A stretch of 64,000 bases of DNA from Stropharia rugosoannulata (lineage: Eukaryota; Basidiomycota; Agaricomycetes; Agaricales; Strophariaceae), in NCBI GenBank assembly GCA_028532985.1, contig JANCIK010000010.1:124001-188000 (forward strand). Direction: 5' to 3'. A program made the position numbers and the translations under genes. This document shows, in pieces, positions 35,901 to 47,223 of the stretch (the first letter of the stretch is position 1; the number at the start of each line of letters is the position of its first letter). The notes beneath the pieces are model-generated. The model saw only the letters and a program-made list of their open reading frames with translations. It searched no databases and was not told where the DNA came from.

Positions 35901-37312
35901 CACAGGATGCTCCTCCGAAGTGCGTGAGCAGCGTGACTGAGAGCTCGACGAAGGACAGTGGGCGGGTGCAGGACGATGCGGTTGCCTGGGAGTCTTGTGT
36001 AGGTTCTCATTATCCACATCCTTTTCAATATCCGTCTCCTCGTCCTTCGCTTGCACAAGAGTGCTGCTGGGATTCCGTGACAAAGTTACACTCCTCCGCC
36101 CATCGCTTGATGCGCTTGAGGTACTAGGTGGAAGAACAGAGCTGCCTTGGCTCCTACTGCTAGCAGTTGATACAATGCGTCGACCTGAAACAATCTTCTT
36201 AGTAGTTAAAATAGAAGAAGGGAGAGGTAGATGTCCAGTTGAGGGCGTGGCGTGATGCAGAGAATGCGAAATCTAGCTCTCGGAAGTAGGCAAAGCAGGC
36301 AAAGCATAAGGACCTGACTGTTTACCCGCACCGGGGCCTAAACTCGTATGTGCTTGGTTAGTCGCATTCCCGGAGGAGCATCGCGCAGAAGAGAAGAAGC
36401 CGCTTGATGCAGAAGGCGATGGGGGCGTAGGCGGAACGGGGGTGGATCGGTCAATCAACACGCCTCCCGACTTCGTACGTTTATGTCTCCCAACCAGGCT
36501 GATGCGGCGAACAGAGCCCATGAACCCATGAGCACCTTCCTGAACTTTCTCTGGCTCTTTGTTGGGCAGCTTCGAGGTGTTGAATGATTCCTTGATGGGT
36601 GTCTTCGGCGCGCCACCTTGCCTTGCTGCAGAATCGTCGCGACGTAGAAGGCGCGACAACGACTTCCGTCGCGGTCGCTCATATTCACCAGCATCCTCTC
36701 ATCGCTGTCCGTCTTTATCCTTCGCACGATCCATCCTGGATTTCAACCCCAAAGCACGCCCAATCCCCAGCCCACCATACCGTCCCCCGCCCGACCTTTC
36801 CACCCCACTAGCCATACCGTCCACGCTATCCTCAGCTGTACCACCCCCACCCATCGCCCTCCGCAACTGCATGAAACCCAAACTCTTGCGCTTCCCCAGA
36901 CGTGCTGCACTTGGCGATGGGGGCGGTACCTCCGTACCAGCACCCGACGTCCTGCCGCCCGAGTCCCTGATCCAACACTGTATCCACGCCCGCGTCCGGC
37001 GTGTACATGTGGTGGCGTGAGTGCGTCCGTTCATCGATATTAGTACCCAAGCTCCGCCTTCCATAAAGCTTGCTGCCGCGGGATGGCGAACCCGGTGAGC
37101 CAGCTCCGTGAGCGATATTCACAAGCTCAAATACACCCTCTCTCTCCCTCATCCGCTCCCTGTCCCCGGGGCGGCTTCTCTTTCTCAGTCGCCTCCGCTC
37201 GCGCTCCTTTCTCTCTCTCTCACGGTGTGGCTGAGGACTAGGCGGAAGTAACGAGAAACCGCGCAGGGGTATAGGGATAGGTTGCGTTTGGGGTAGAGAG
37301 ACAGGATACGTA
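32941..37312 (-). pseudogene. Long Ser/Pro-rich protein with short coiled-coil segments, broken
   Basis: One minus-strand gene reads from about 37312 to TAG at 32943-32941, with a clear 79-nt intron (35354-35276). Order: a Pro-rich start, an Arg/Glu helix (RERERKERERRRLRKR), FELVNIAHGAG, KRKSLGFMQLRRAMG, RRKSLSRLLRRDDSAARQGG and a basic patch VRRISLVGRHKRTKSGG. Next come long Ser/Pro regions, a coiled coil across the intron (KRDLGMVREFARSVE / QLKKMQRTYQMLVGQVQQIF), another Ser-rich stretch, RLFNISSSSLRP, and a C-terminal helix TPENIKPLLENAKEVLAKLQ. Lesions: TGA 36701-36699, TAG 36275-36273 and a TAG near 35419 (each continuing in the same frame), plus single-base shifts near 36960, 35610 and 34075. 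It looks like a conserved basidiomycete scaffold or polarity-type protein, but I cannot name it. Confidence 0.6.
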
Positions 37313-37313
37313 C

Positions 37314-37710
37314 CACCGGGTGTGGTGCGGACGTACTTGGTCGTTCCATACAGCGCGATGGGCTTGAAGCCGTTGGGGTAGTAAGGTCCGACGGAGCTGA
37401 GGATGACGAAGAGAAGGGCCTCATTTGGCGGCCGACGCCAAATGGCTTTCTGCGTGCCAACTGGGGTAGTGATGAGTCATGGGGCGATCAGAAAGGGAGG
37501 ACGGGTAGAATTACTAAGTGAGGGCCGGATGTACATGCTGTGGCCTGGCTCGGTGGGGATCCAGTGCTGGTCGACGGATGAGGTCCTTGATGAGGGTGAG
37601 GAGGGCGTCTCCGTCGAATGTCTACGAAGAGTAAGGTGGACAGTCGGCAGGCAGGCAGAATGAAGGGAACGCACGGGAAGCACAATTCGGCTCGCGCTAG
37701 TGTTCGACAT
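37314..37710 (-). pseudogene. Branched-chain amino-acid aminotransferase fragment
   Basis: Three consecutive exons of a class IV PLP aminotransferase of the BCAT type, which interconverts Leu/Ile/Val and their keto acids: 37710-37675 (NTSASRIVLP), 37621 to about 37516 (TFDGDALLTLIKDLI, then DQHWIPTEPGHSMYIRPSL) and 37460-37314 (PPNEALLFVILSSVGPYYPN, then GFKPIALYGTTKYVR). Lesions visible against the family consensus are one base missing between DLIR and VDQHW, and a one-base gain plus a one-base loss around GTQKAIWRRPPNE. The N-terminal part and everything after TTPGG, including the Schiff-base lysine region, are absent. The downstream donor GTACGT leads straight into a different, Ser/Pro-rich gene. 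This is a relic, not an enzyme. Confidence 0.8.
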
Positions 37711-39889
37711 GGCCCTTGTTTTTGCAGTGTTGGAAAGGCCGGATGCGGATGAGAAGTCGCGAGCGTGATGGTGGTGATGGTTTAGGTTGTACGCGACCCT
37801 GGGAAACGTCCGCTCCGGGGTCCCGGTGCCTGAACTGGGCAGCGCCGAACGTCGACCAGCTGCTGATTTTGTACCAAAAATGAATTGACCGCCCGCCCTA
37901 TAACTTGAGCAGACAAATCAGTTGCGTAGGCGACTTGGACATGAATATAAAAGCATATTCAAGTAACGAAAATTCAACGACCGCATACCAAGATGCCAAA
38001 TAAAATGTATATCAGAGGATTATGCAGATATACGCAGGTGTAGGTACGCTATATGTGGAGGGGGCCCGTATGAAATTATATCTCAGAATGTCAGCCAGTC
38101 TGGACTCGGTCCTTCGTCCACTCGCCCTTAGGGCCATTGACCCACGAACCATCCAATAATTATAAACATGTAGCCAGCGAGGGACACGATAACCAGATGG
38201 GTGATAGAGGGAGCGTTGACATAGCAAGACAAATGAATGTACGATGATGAGGCATAGGGGTAAAGACAGTGGGGCACCGTGGCTAGGGTCGTGATTTAGA
38301 AGTTTAGAATGAAACAGAAAACCGTATTTGAGCACCGTCTGCGCTTATTTTGCGTGATCTGATCAGCCAAACCCACGGGCGGCACTTGAGAAATGTGAGC
38401 TCACCTACTTGTTTTGGTTTATTTCTGGCAGTCTGCTCTCAAAGCCTATACTATGGTATGTGCAGGTGCAGATGTAAGTCTTTAAGTCGTACATATGCCG
38501 TACATGTGACTGTGCATTGCGGGACGACCGCACGCACTTCAGGGAGCCGTAGGAGGTCACAGACAGACAGCAGTTGTATCCGTTTTGCGGTGCACGGACA
38601 AGGTATAGGTGCATGTACCCGCGCAGGGGTATACTATGCGTTGCCGCGCGGCGTGCATGCGCTTACTGGTTGTGCGCATACAGTCTATGTGCGTAATTCT
38701 GCACGGTCACGCCCTGTGCGCGTGACGATAGGTGGGTGGAATATCTTATGCTTTCATGAGATCTGTGGGGCACGATACTCACGGCACCCGTCGAGCTCGT
38801 AATATGACTTGTATTAGATATTTATATTAAATATGTCGTGTATGTAGCTAGAAAATGCTAATATATTATACCAAAGCTTACACGTAGTTACAATGAATTG
38901 GCATCTGCTCGGAATGCGAGAGCTTCACTGGCAACGTGGTGAGGTAAAGCCTTTTCTTGAATAAGAAATGTTGCTCACTTGTACTAGTGCAGAGTACTTG
39001 ATTTATGGTTAGCTCTTGGAGTCAGGGTGGCTCTGCTCGTCGAGGCGTAGGTATTGGATTTGAGCATGTAGGAATAAGTTATAACATGCTGTGCATCGAC
39101 AAGAACTGGCCTCACGCCGAAAAATGAGTAGTGAGCTAACCGGTAACGCGACGCCAAAGAGCTGCATCGCGACGGCACGTAAGTATTCAGTGAATCCTGG
39201 AGGAAAATTGAACTGACATACCACGCAATAACGGGTCATCTATGTCATCCTTCGTGTACCTGAGCCAGGTTCAGGAACAAGCCGCGTCGTTTGCAGTACG
39301 TGCGGCGCTTCCGGTCCTGGTACGGTGAACAGCATATACAACGACGACGAAGGATGTCTGGACACTTGGCATACCGGGCGTCTCTCGACATACTAGGACC
39401 ATGCATAGCATAACAAGTACGCGTCGTCTCCCACTCTGAGGTGAGCTTGCGTTTGCGATAGTTGCCTGTGCTTGCCCATTTCGTTCAAAACTCCCCATCA
39501 TTCTACAGCACGAGCGCGTAAGGTTCATTTGCAGGATATCACCAACACATGTCCAAGTATTTTCATGACCAGAATTGTTATGACTGACGTACTTGCCATG
39601 TAGCGTCTTGTATGACGCGCTGAGACTCTGTTTAAGCGAATGTCAGGTCTGGCCGCATGCGCGGGCGTCTTGTTTAGGCCGTGCATGTCGCCTTGCATGT
39701 CCAAGCGTGTGCGGAAGTCGCGTCTGTGCGCGGAGGCGAGTCTGGGCGAGTCCACGGGTGAGTATTATTTCACTGAATGGGGCCGGTTGGGTATATCGTG
39801 CTGCAATGCATGCGATTGGTGCTTTGTCTATGAGGTAAAGTATCTGTGCGTGGTGCAGTGCGTGATCTGCACTGTTTTCTGGCGTTCGA
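37711..39889. other. No gene recognised
   Basis: Upstream flank of the aminotransferase relic, then mixed sequence with short frames lacking domain signals. No BCAT N-terminal exons were found here. Confidence 0.4.
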
Positions 39890-39899
39890 GAGGACGGAA

Positions 39900-40768
39900 A
39901 TGGCGCGGACTTCCGGTACACTCGATCGCGATGTCTGTGGATGGTAGGAACATAATTTCCGCTTCTGAAAACGCCACTCTCTCGATTCGGGACTTATCAA
40001 GTGGAAGAAAAACTAAAGAACTTGTCCTCGTTGAGGATGAAAGTGCAACAGCCAACTGTTTTGCATTCTTCCGAATCCTTCGTGATAGAGTGTGTAAAGC
40101 ATCCACAGCAACCAAAGGCAATCTTACGATGTGGAAGGGCGATCAAACACGCTGTAGAAGCAGCGATCTTCACTATGACGTTTTCCCTAGATGGGAAAAG
40201 TCTAGTTACGGGCTCTGAAGGTAAGATAGTTCGACTTTGGGATGATGAAAGGGCAGAGCTGACAGGGAGTCATATGGAAGGTCATTCAGATACTGTTCTA
40301 TCCACGTCGTTCTCTCCAACTGGAGAGCTTGTAGTGTCTGGATCGGCAGACAAAACAGTGCGAGTGTGGGACGTGAACACATTCAAACAGATCGGATTGC
40401 CATGCAAGGGCCATTAAGACCGGGTTCACTCCGTAGCGTTCTCCCCGGATGGAACGACTGTTGCCTCCGGCTCCGCTGATTGTACAATTCGTATCTGGGA
40501 TGTAGGAACCGGCGGCCAAGTTGGTCAACCTTTTGAAGGGCATGAAAGCACCGTTAATTCTATATCATTTTCCTTTGATGGACGTCGTATAGTGTCGGGT
40601 TCGTTAGACCGCACGGTACGATTTTGGGATGTTCAAACGGGTCAGCAAGTTGGAAAATCGTTGAGAGGGCATAGGAGAGCTGTAAGCTGTGTATGCTTTT
40701 TACCAGACGGAGACCGTGTTGCCTCGGGGTCTAGTGACTGGATAATTCATATCTGGGATGCTTTATAA
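39900..40768 (+). pseudogene. WD40-repeat protein fragment (fungal NLR-sensor type)
   Basis: At least four tandem WD40 repeats end in WD: TVRVWD, TIRIWD, TVRFWD and IIHIWD. Each is preceded by SGS-D and an SFSPTG/AFSPDG strand, with GH at the repeat starts. Two weaker repeats lie upstream (SVDGRNIISASENATLSIRD; SLDGKSLVTGSEGKIVRLWD), in different frames. A TAA at 40415-40417 splits the array after KGH, while the same frame continues into the next repeat (VHSVAFSPDG) and ends at TAA 40766-40768. The regular, highly similar repeats resemble the C-terminal sensor arrays of fungal STAND/NLR (NWD) proteins. No NACHT domain is visible nearby. Confidence 0.75.
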
Positions 40769-40904
40769 AATATGAGAACAATGTCATATATAACATTACT
40801 TTTATCCATTGTACTCGAGTATACCCTACGTTTATCACAACTGTCGTCCTCCAAATCACGGACCCAGATAATGACCCGTGTCGTATCCTCCAGAGCCGCC
40901 CGGA

Positions 40905-41780
40905 TCTATGAGCGCATATCTTCTGGCATGACTATATGCATCAGAGATATTCCACACTCACGTTCCTATCCTCTCCGCCCCAGCTGCAAACATGGCTTTA
41001 CAAGCTTCAAAGGTATGCACTCCACCGGATGCTTTTACTTTGACGTCACCCTTATACTGCACCGATCTGTACATCCGGCTTACATCTTTGACAGTCGCAC
41101 CGGTCCCAGATGCGAAGCCTGTCACTGATGTTTTGACGAAGGCCGCACAGGCCTCCGCAGCCAGAACACATGTGGCAACTTTGAGCTCTTCGCTGGGGAT
41201 AAGCCCTGTCTCGAGGATCACTTTAACAGGTACTGGAGGGGCTTGCTCGATGATTGCGTGAAGATGCTCATATATCTGTGCGTAGCGCGGTCGCGTGTCC
41301 AGAAGCAAGCCCAGAGGGAGTACTGTGTCGATCTCGAGCGCGCCGTCTTCGATAGCGCATTTCGCCTCCCTATCCATATGAGATAGCATGTTCGGATTGA
41401 GCAACGACGTGGCTCGCCATGCCTTAGATTTAGCCGAGACAGCACCAAGGGGAAACCGACAACGCAACACGCGATTGTAGTTGCGTTCGCGGCGCGCAGT
41501 CATTCGACCACCTGCTTGACGTAGAGACCATTCACGCAGCATGACTAAACGTCGTCGATATCACTGGACAAGCCGAATACAATCATTTGGTACGCACTTT
41601 GAATCCATGCTCAATTACATCATCGCATAATGCGTCCACTTGCGCAGGAGTCGCTTCTTGCTTCAGCAATGTATGATCAATTGCCAGAGGAAATCGCGGA
41701 TCGGGCGCTTGCAAGGTGAGTACCTCTTTGACCTTCTGGGAGATGAAGACTTGCCAGTTGTCGTCAGAGCGATTGACCAT
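40905..41780 (-). pseudogene. Deoxyribose-phosphate aldolase (DeoC-like), broken
   Basis: Class I aldolase splitting 2-deoxyribose-5-phosphate in nucleoside catabolism. Exon 1 is 41780-41598 (61 codons, IDHTLLKQEATPAQVDALCD). Exon 2 starts at 41544 (SCCVNGLYVKQVVE), hits TGA at 41502-41500 and continues in frame as LRAANATTIACCVVGFPL. A one-base shift near 41450 then leads to FPLGA and the rest: LEIDTVLPLGLLLD, VPVKVILETGLIPSEELKVA, AAFVKTSVTGF and VKVKASGGVHT. The last two hold the catalytic lysines. The usual KTSTGF here has an extra Val (KTSVTGF), and a block near 41400-41360 is altered and longer than usual. The gene is divergent to the Hsp78-like gene. The final exon is probably the short one near 40930-40905. 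Confidence 0.85.
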
Positions 41781-42162
41781 TGAGCCTGCTGGTTGATTCT
41801 AGCATCATATAGATAAGTCGAGCATTGAGAGAGGCTGCAGAGTGTGCCGAGATGCCGTGGGCCAAACAGGTCATACTGGATCACAAGGGCGTGCCCATTT
41901 ACTGGCGCCCGTTCACCCCGTACTGTATTGCACTCAACGATTTCTGACCTCTTCTGATGCATTCCTTCACTTTAGCTAACCATTTCCTACTTCTCGCCAA
42001 CCATCAGGACACGTTTTCAATTCCTGTAACTTATCCCAATCTCAATCAAATCTCAATGTCTGGAATTCTCTGTCTGGGAAACACAGCGTCAAGGACATCT
42101 TTTGCCAAGCCGGTTCGCTCTATATCTTCCCTCACTTCCCCGCAACATACTCGAAGACCCCA

Positions 42163-44328
42163 ATGACCCGGTCAACATCTAGTATATGTTCGCACTCGAA
42201 CCCGTTCCGGCCCTCTCTTTGTCGTTCCGTCGGCCTGCATAGCCTTTCGCGGCAGTCTGCAGTCCTTGCGACACTATGCAAGTAGACCTCCGGGAGGAAG
42301 TGGAGGTGGATTCCCTGGATTTAGTTTGGGCCCACAACATCAGAAAGGCGATGCGTTGAAGGAATACGTGAGTAGGCTGTTCCTACTCAACCGCAAGAAC
42401 TGTGACTAATGTTTCGCAAGAGTGTTGACTTGACGGAACTCGCGCGAGCAGGAAAGTTGGACCCCACAATTGGTCGAGACAAAGGTATGTGTGGCCGTTA
42501 GAACCGATCAACTTGCCTGCTGATGACATGCAGAAATTCGTCGGACAATTCAAAGTGAGTAGTATGCTTGCTCAAGTTTGTATAGAGTTTGACATATACA
42601 CAGTTCTTTCACGGAGAACTAAGTCGAATCCAGTGGTATGTCCCATTTTATCCGTATCATCACCTACCTGACGATGCTGCAGCTCATTGGTGCCCCTGAC
42701 GGTGTTGGGAAAACCGCCATCTTGGAAGGACTGGCAAGTCAGATCGTTTCTAAAGAAGTCCCCGAAGTGAGTTTAAATTCATTGCGTCGCAGATTTGTTC
42801 TTATGGCCCTCTAGTCCTTGCACAACAAATGTGTTCTCTCTCTTGACCTGGCAGCCATTGCTGCGGGCTCTGGAATTCGGGGTCAGTTCGAGGAGAAGTT
42901 CAAGGCGTTGCTAAGGGACATTGAGGAAGAGGTGAGTCTTACAAGTCAATTATAAAACTCCATATTCGAATGTAATCGGCCATAGAGCGGGAAAATTATA
43001 TGCTTCATCGATAAATACGTGAGTGCTCATGGTTATCGCCGTGTCATGGTTGCGAAAGTAGCTCACCCATCATTTCAGATACCCTCTTCAACCTCGGGAA
43101 AGTGGAAGGTAGCATCGATGCGGGACATATGATTAAGCCAGCGCTGGCAAAGGGACTGCAACTCGTGGGTGCCACGACACGTATGTATTCGCGCTCTTGC
43201 CGTGTATGCTACACTTATGACTATGTCGTATAGCCGACGAGTACCGCAAGACTATTGGCAAGGATGCCGCTCTCGAACGCAGATTCCAACCAGTGACCAT
43301 TGAAGAGCCCACAGTCGCTTCAACCATATCAATATTGAGAGGGCTCAAGCCGTGATACGAGGTACACCATGGTGTAGAGATTTCTGACGCCGCGCTGGTT
43401 ACAGGTAAGCAAGATAAATGACTTAGGTATATCTTTGCAACTGAAATGCATCCGACAGCTTCTGTGTATTCAGCACGCTGTATTTCGGATCCCTTTTTGC
43501 CCGACAAGGCCATAGACCTTGTAGATGAAGCTGCGTCGTCACTGCGCCTTACACACGAATCGAAGCCCGACGTGCTTGAGGCACTGGAGCGGGAAATTAT
43601 GACACTGCAGATTGAGTTGGAGAGTTCGTTTAGTGTAGAAAGACGGAATGCTGTTGAGAATGACCTTGAAACGAAGCGAGAGGAGGCTGCGGCGCTTACA
43701 GGCGTCTGGGAGTCTGGTGCGTGTCTCTGATGGAACTGCCTAGTGCTTGATAGTAATGCTGCTGCAGAACGGGCGCGGATGCAGAAGATCAAGGATGCCA
43801 AAATGAAACTTGAAGAAGCATAACCTGGAAGTCGCGCAACGGCAGGGCCAGTATGAATTGGCATCGCAACTGTGTTTCGCAACAATCCTCGTGCTGGAAT
43901 GGCTGATTCCCATGAGTGCACGGCCGAGTACTTCCCGCCCGAACTGCCTCGACTTGATGCTGGTCTTTAACAAGCTCTCGCGCAGCTCCATCCTCGAGGT
44001 CATTGACCTGCGCCTGGCTGATGTCAGCGCCTGCCTTGCTGACCGCTGCATCACCCTCGACGTCGACGACGGCGCCCGCGCCTGGCTTGTGAAGCATGGC
44101 TACTGGGACGTGTACGGCGCGCGCGTTGTCCGCACAGACATGCTATTCCCGTTGGCACAGAAGCTGCTGTGGGGCAAGGTGCGCGATGGCAACACGGTGC
44201 GCATTCAGGCGGCGGACGATGCGCTGGTCACCGAGGACAACCACGCGCCCGATCCGACGGCGGGGCGCCCTGACTCTGAGGTGAATCCTGCTGAGAGTGT
44301 CCTGCTCCCTGTGAGCGAGAAAGAGTAA
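42163..44328 (+). pseudogene. Hsp78/ClpB-type AAA+ disaggregase relic with internal deletion
   Basis: Mitochondrial Hsp100 chaperone relic. Exons: 42163-42367 (Arg/Ser-rich presequence, one frameshift, then GGGFPGFSLGP), 42421-42484, 42534-42554, 42604-42635, 42683-42766, 42815-42931, 42986-43018, 43079 onward, and further blocks to TAA near 44328. Seen: SVDLTELARAGKLDPTIGRD, a P-loop reading GAPDGVGKT (one residue longer than GxxxxGKT), SGIRGQFEEKFKALLRDIEE, Walker B FIDK where the family has FIDE (plus one base missing), [23 protein letters not shown] at 43353-43355 and the middle-domain helix. After ASQLCFATI near 43890 the sequence jumps to EYFPPE/LVFNKLSRSSILEVIDL, so almost all of NBD2, including its Walker motifs, is missing. 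The C-terminus (KLLWGKVRDGNTVRI) is readable. Confidence 0.88.
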
Positions 44329-44837
44329 TTATTCGACGAAAAGTACATAGGGATTACAACTAGTGTAGCATAATGGGCCATAATCATAGAAATAAAGTTA
44401 TCTATTCTACTCATGAAGATTTTGAGAATGCGTAGTGGATAGTTGCTCAAAAATATGTACCCTACGAGATTTGGAATTATGTGGGCCTTGTCTGGCTCGA
44501 GCAGAGCCTGTGACAATGTCACTTTATTTGTCATCTTGGTGTGACATCATATACTAGGTGCTGTGTAACTTCAACCTCAACATCTACGTTCACAGAAATT
44601 TGCCAGTATATAGTAGACATGTATTATAATATATATATGTATTATTTAGAGCTTGGGTAAACACCCCTACAGGTGTTCTACCTCATTTTCGCCGGGTGCT
44701 AAGATCACAGATCACGTGACATACACGATCGGACTCCAGCTGGCATACTGGCATATTGCTGGCATCTTCTTCTACTATCTCGCCAAAATTCTGCTTATAT
44801 CTTTTATCCTGCTTGGCTCTCTTTTACTACTGGTATC

Positions 44838-47223
44838 ATGCCTGAGGATAGAGAAAGTGATGCTACCTACTGGCTTTTTAACCTTGGTTTTCAGAGACTC
44901 CAGAGTGAAAATACAAACCTGGATTTACTGGGACTTCATGCCGATGCAACTGCAGCAGAAGAGGCTTTATACAATGCCCAGAGTGGTCATGTTATTCCTC
45001 TTACTCCAAACTGTGTAATGGAGAGGGGTACCTCTGGCTCACAGACTCGGCTTTGGCCCTCTGACTTTGCTGAAACATTGGAAAATCCTTGTCCAATGCC
45101 CCTTGATGTTATGACCTTGAAATGCGCTCACAAAGCAAATCGGGCCATAGTTTTGGATTTTGAGTATTACTTTCTAAAGGTAAGATTTCTTTGTACGGTC
45201 AATGGAACAACTAATACATTTAATCACAGATCGCATACCTTACCCATACCTCTGTCCAATTTTATAGCAGACAGGTATGGAATGATTCGGTGCAACCAGT
45301 AAAGAAAACAGTAAGTTTACTTGGTATACTTGTGGAGTTGTTAACCACTCAAAATTAGGACCGGGGATTTCGCATTGGATTAGCCCTGGAATTTGCGGAC
45401 TACTTTATTGTTTTTATTACACACGATCTTGTATTTCAGGCAAGTATTGGTTTATATATTATTGGCTCAGTGTTTAACGTTGTAACTTTCAGCCTACTTG
45501 GGGCGCTTCACTGCCTGAGCTTCTAGATGGTTATATTGACATATACCATAATTACGAGACATTCTTGGAGCATGTGGCTACATGGATCGTTGACCGCGCA
45601 GTTATGTCGAAGCGCACAGGCCTTATTTGCGAGGTCATGAGAGATGCCAGTCATATTTGGTTTGGTGTGGGAGTGTATACTGTGTGTGAACTTCTTTTTA
45701 TGGCAGGTAAGACTTTCTGCTATGCACTTTATGACCCCACAAATATGATTAATAACTCCATTTTTATAGGTGTATCGCCATTTTTGCAAGAATTTGAAGT
45801 CTTTGATAATCCATCTCGTACTGCGCGTATTTGTGAGGCCTATTGGGCCTATAAGCATAAATCATTCACAGATTTACCGTAAGTTCCTTGAGTTCCTTGT
45901 ATCTCTATAGTATACTATATTAAGATAACCATTTATTAGGGGTCTTCTTAGACCATGTATGAGAAACCATATTTTTGCTCCTACAATGGAGCAGCGTTTG
46001 GCATATGCAAACTGGCTGCATGTATATGCCAAGAAAATGTCTGCCGTTACTCATCGTATGGCGGATCTTATCGAACTATATGTGGTCAGTATATTTTATA
46101 TGAAATTATACAAGTATGAACTCATAAATTACTGTTGTAGTCCAATATAAAGACCTTCGGAAGCCAAAATGGTGTCTGGTTTCGATCGAACACAGATGAC
46201 AACTCCCTCCCTCCACTTTTTGATGTTTTTGAACCAAATTACATTAGGGCAGCACTAACTTTAAAGGAAATCCGTCTGGGTGAGCTGATTTTTGGACCTA
46301 AGCAATGTGTACTGCTCGGATTGGAGCCAGCCAAGGACAATGCCTTAATACGAATGTTTGCCTATGAAGGTATATTTTTTGAATACTGGTTTGAATCTCA
46401 TTCTAATGAAATCTATTTGTAAAGGCCTTCTTGATGAACCGACATATCTTACCACTTACGAAACTTTATTCGCACCTTATACTCCAACTACATGGAGACG
46501 TCGACCAACACTTACATATCGCATGCAAAAACAGGTGTGGTGCATTACACCAAACTTCCCTGACAACTCATTAGCATTACCCACACTTAAAAAAAGGTTA
46601 GTTTTGATTATTTGTGGTGTAACTTTACTGGAATTCCATGAATATAGTGCCTGCCAACCAAAGAAGATTACTGAAATCACTGGAGAGAAACGGGTGGCTA
46701 TGTTTTTTCAGTCAATCATTACTGAAACCAAACGTGTTTCCATTGGTCCCTTGGAGTACTGTGGAAATGCAAAAGTTATCAAGCTGCCTCACCAACAAAC
46801 ATTGTATGTTTCTTACAATCCTCTAATCTTTTGTATGCTGAATATCTCCTCAGGATATCGGTTGTGCGACATGATCCAGCTCTCCCTCTCCACTATGCAT
46901 CTCGTGAGATAATTGGACTTGAACGCAGGTCAAATGGTCTGGACCGCAGTGGCAAAGCAAAATTAATTATGACAGCAACTCAAAAGCGGAAGCGCTTACA
47001 GATCATGGAAACAACTCTATCACATTCTCATTCGTCATCATCCCCTGCACCTCAACATTCTGAACCTTCTTCTGAACATGCATCTACCTCTTCTGTGCTG
47101 CCTTTGTCCATCAAGAAGCGTCGCTTAAGTGCTGATAAAGCGCTAGTGGTCTCTATGTTGGGAGATGATAGTGTAGATATAGACTCAATTTCTATTGGTC
47201 GTAAGAAGAGAATGTACAAGTAG
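44838..47223 (+). CDS. Intact ten-exon protein, unknown function, nuclear-type tail
   Basis: Exons 44838-45179, 45230-45310, 45359-45439, 45493-45706, 45770-45878, 45940-46084, 46141-46369, 46425-46596, 46648-46803 and 46854-47223 join in phase, giving about 630 aa. The third intron uses a GC-AG pair (GCAAGT at 45440). The protein starts MPEDRESDATYWLFNLGFQR. It has an aromatic-rich core (RAIVLDFEYYFLK, WIVDRAVMSKRTGLICEVMR, TPTTWRRRPTLTYRMQK) and a Ser-rich tail with three basic clusters (KRKRLQ, KKRRLS, GRKKRMYK) that look like nuclear localisation signals. There are no stops or shifts, in contrast to the relics beside it. I do not recognise a domain. It may be a lineage-specific or transposon-derived nuclear protein. 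Confidence 0.75.

Noticed and set aside
38350..38802. 150-codon plus-strand frame rich in Cys, Arg and His
   Set aside because: No domain, no conserved spacing and no signal peptide; GC-driven chance frame.
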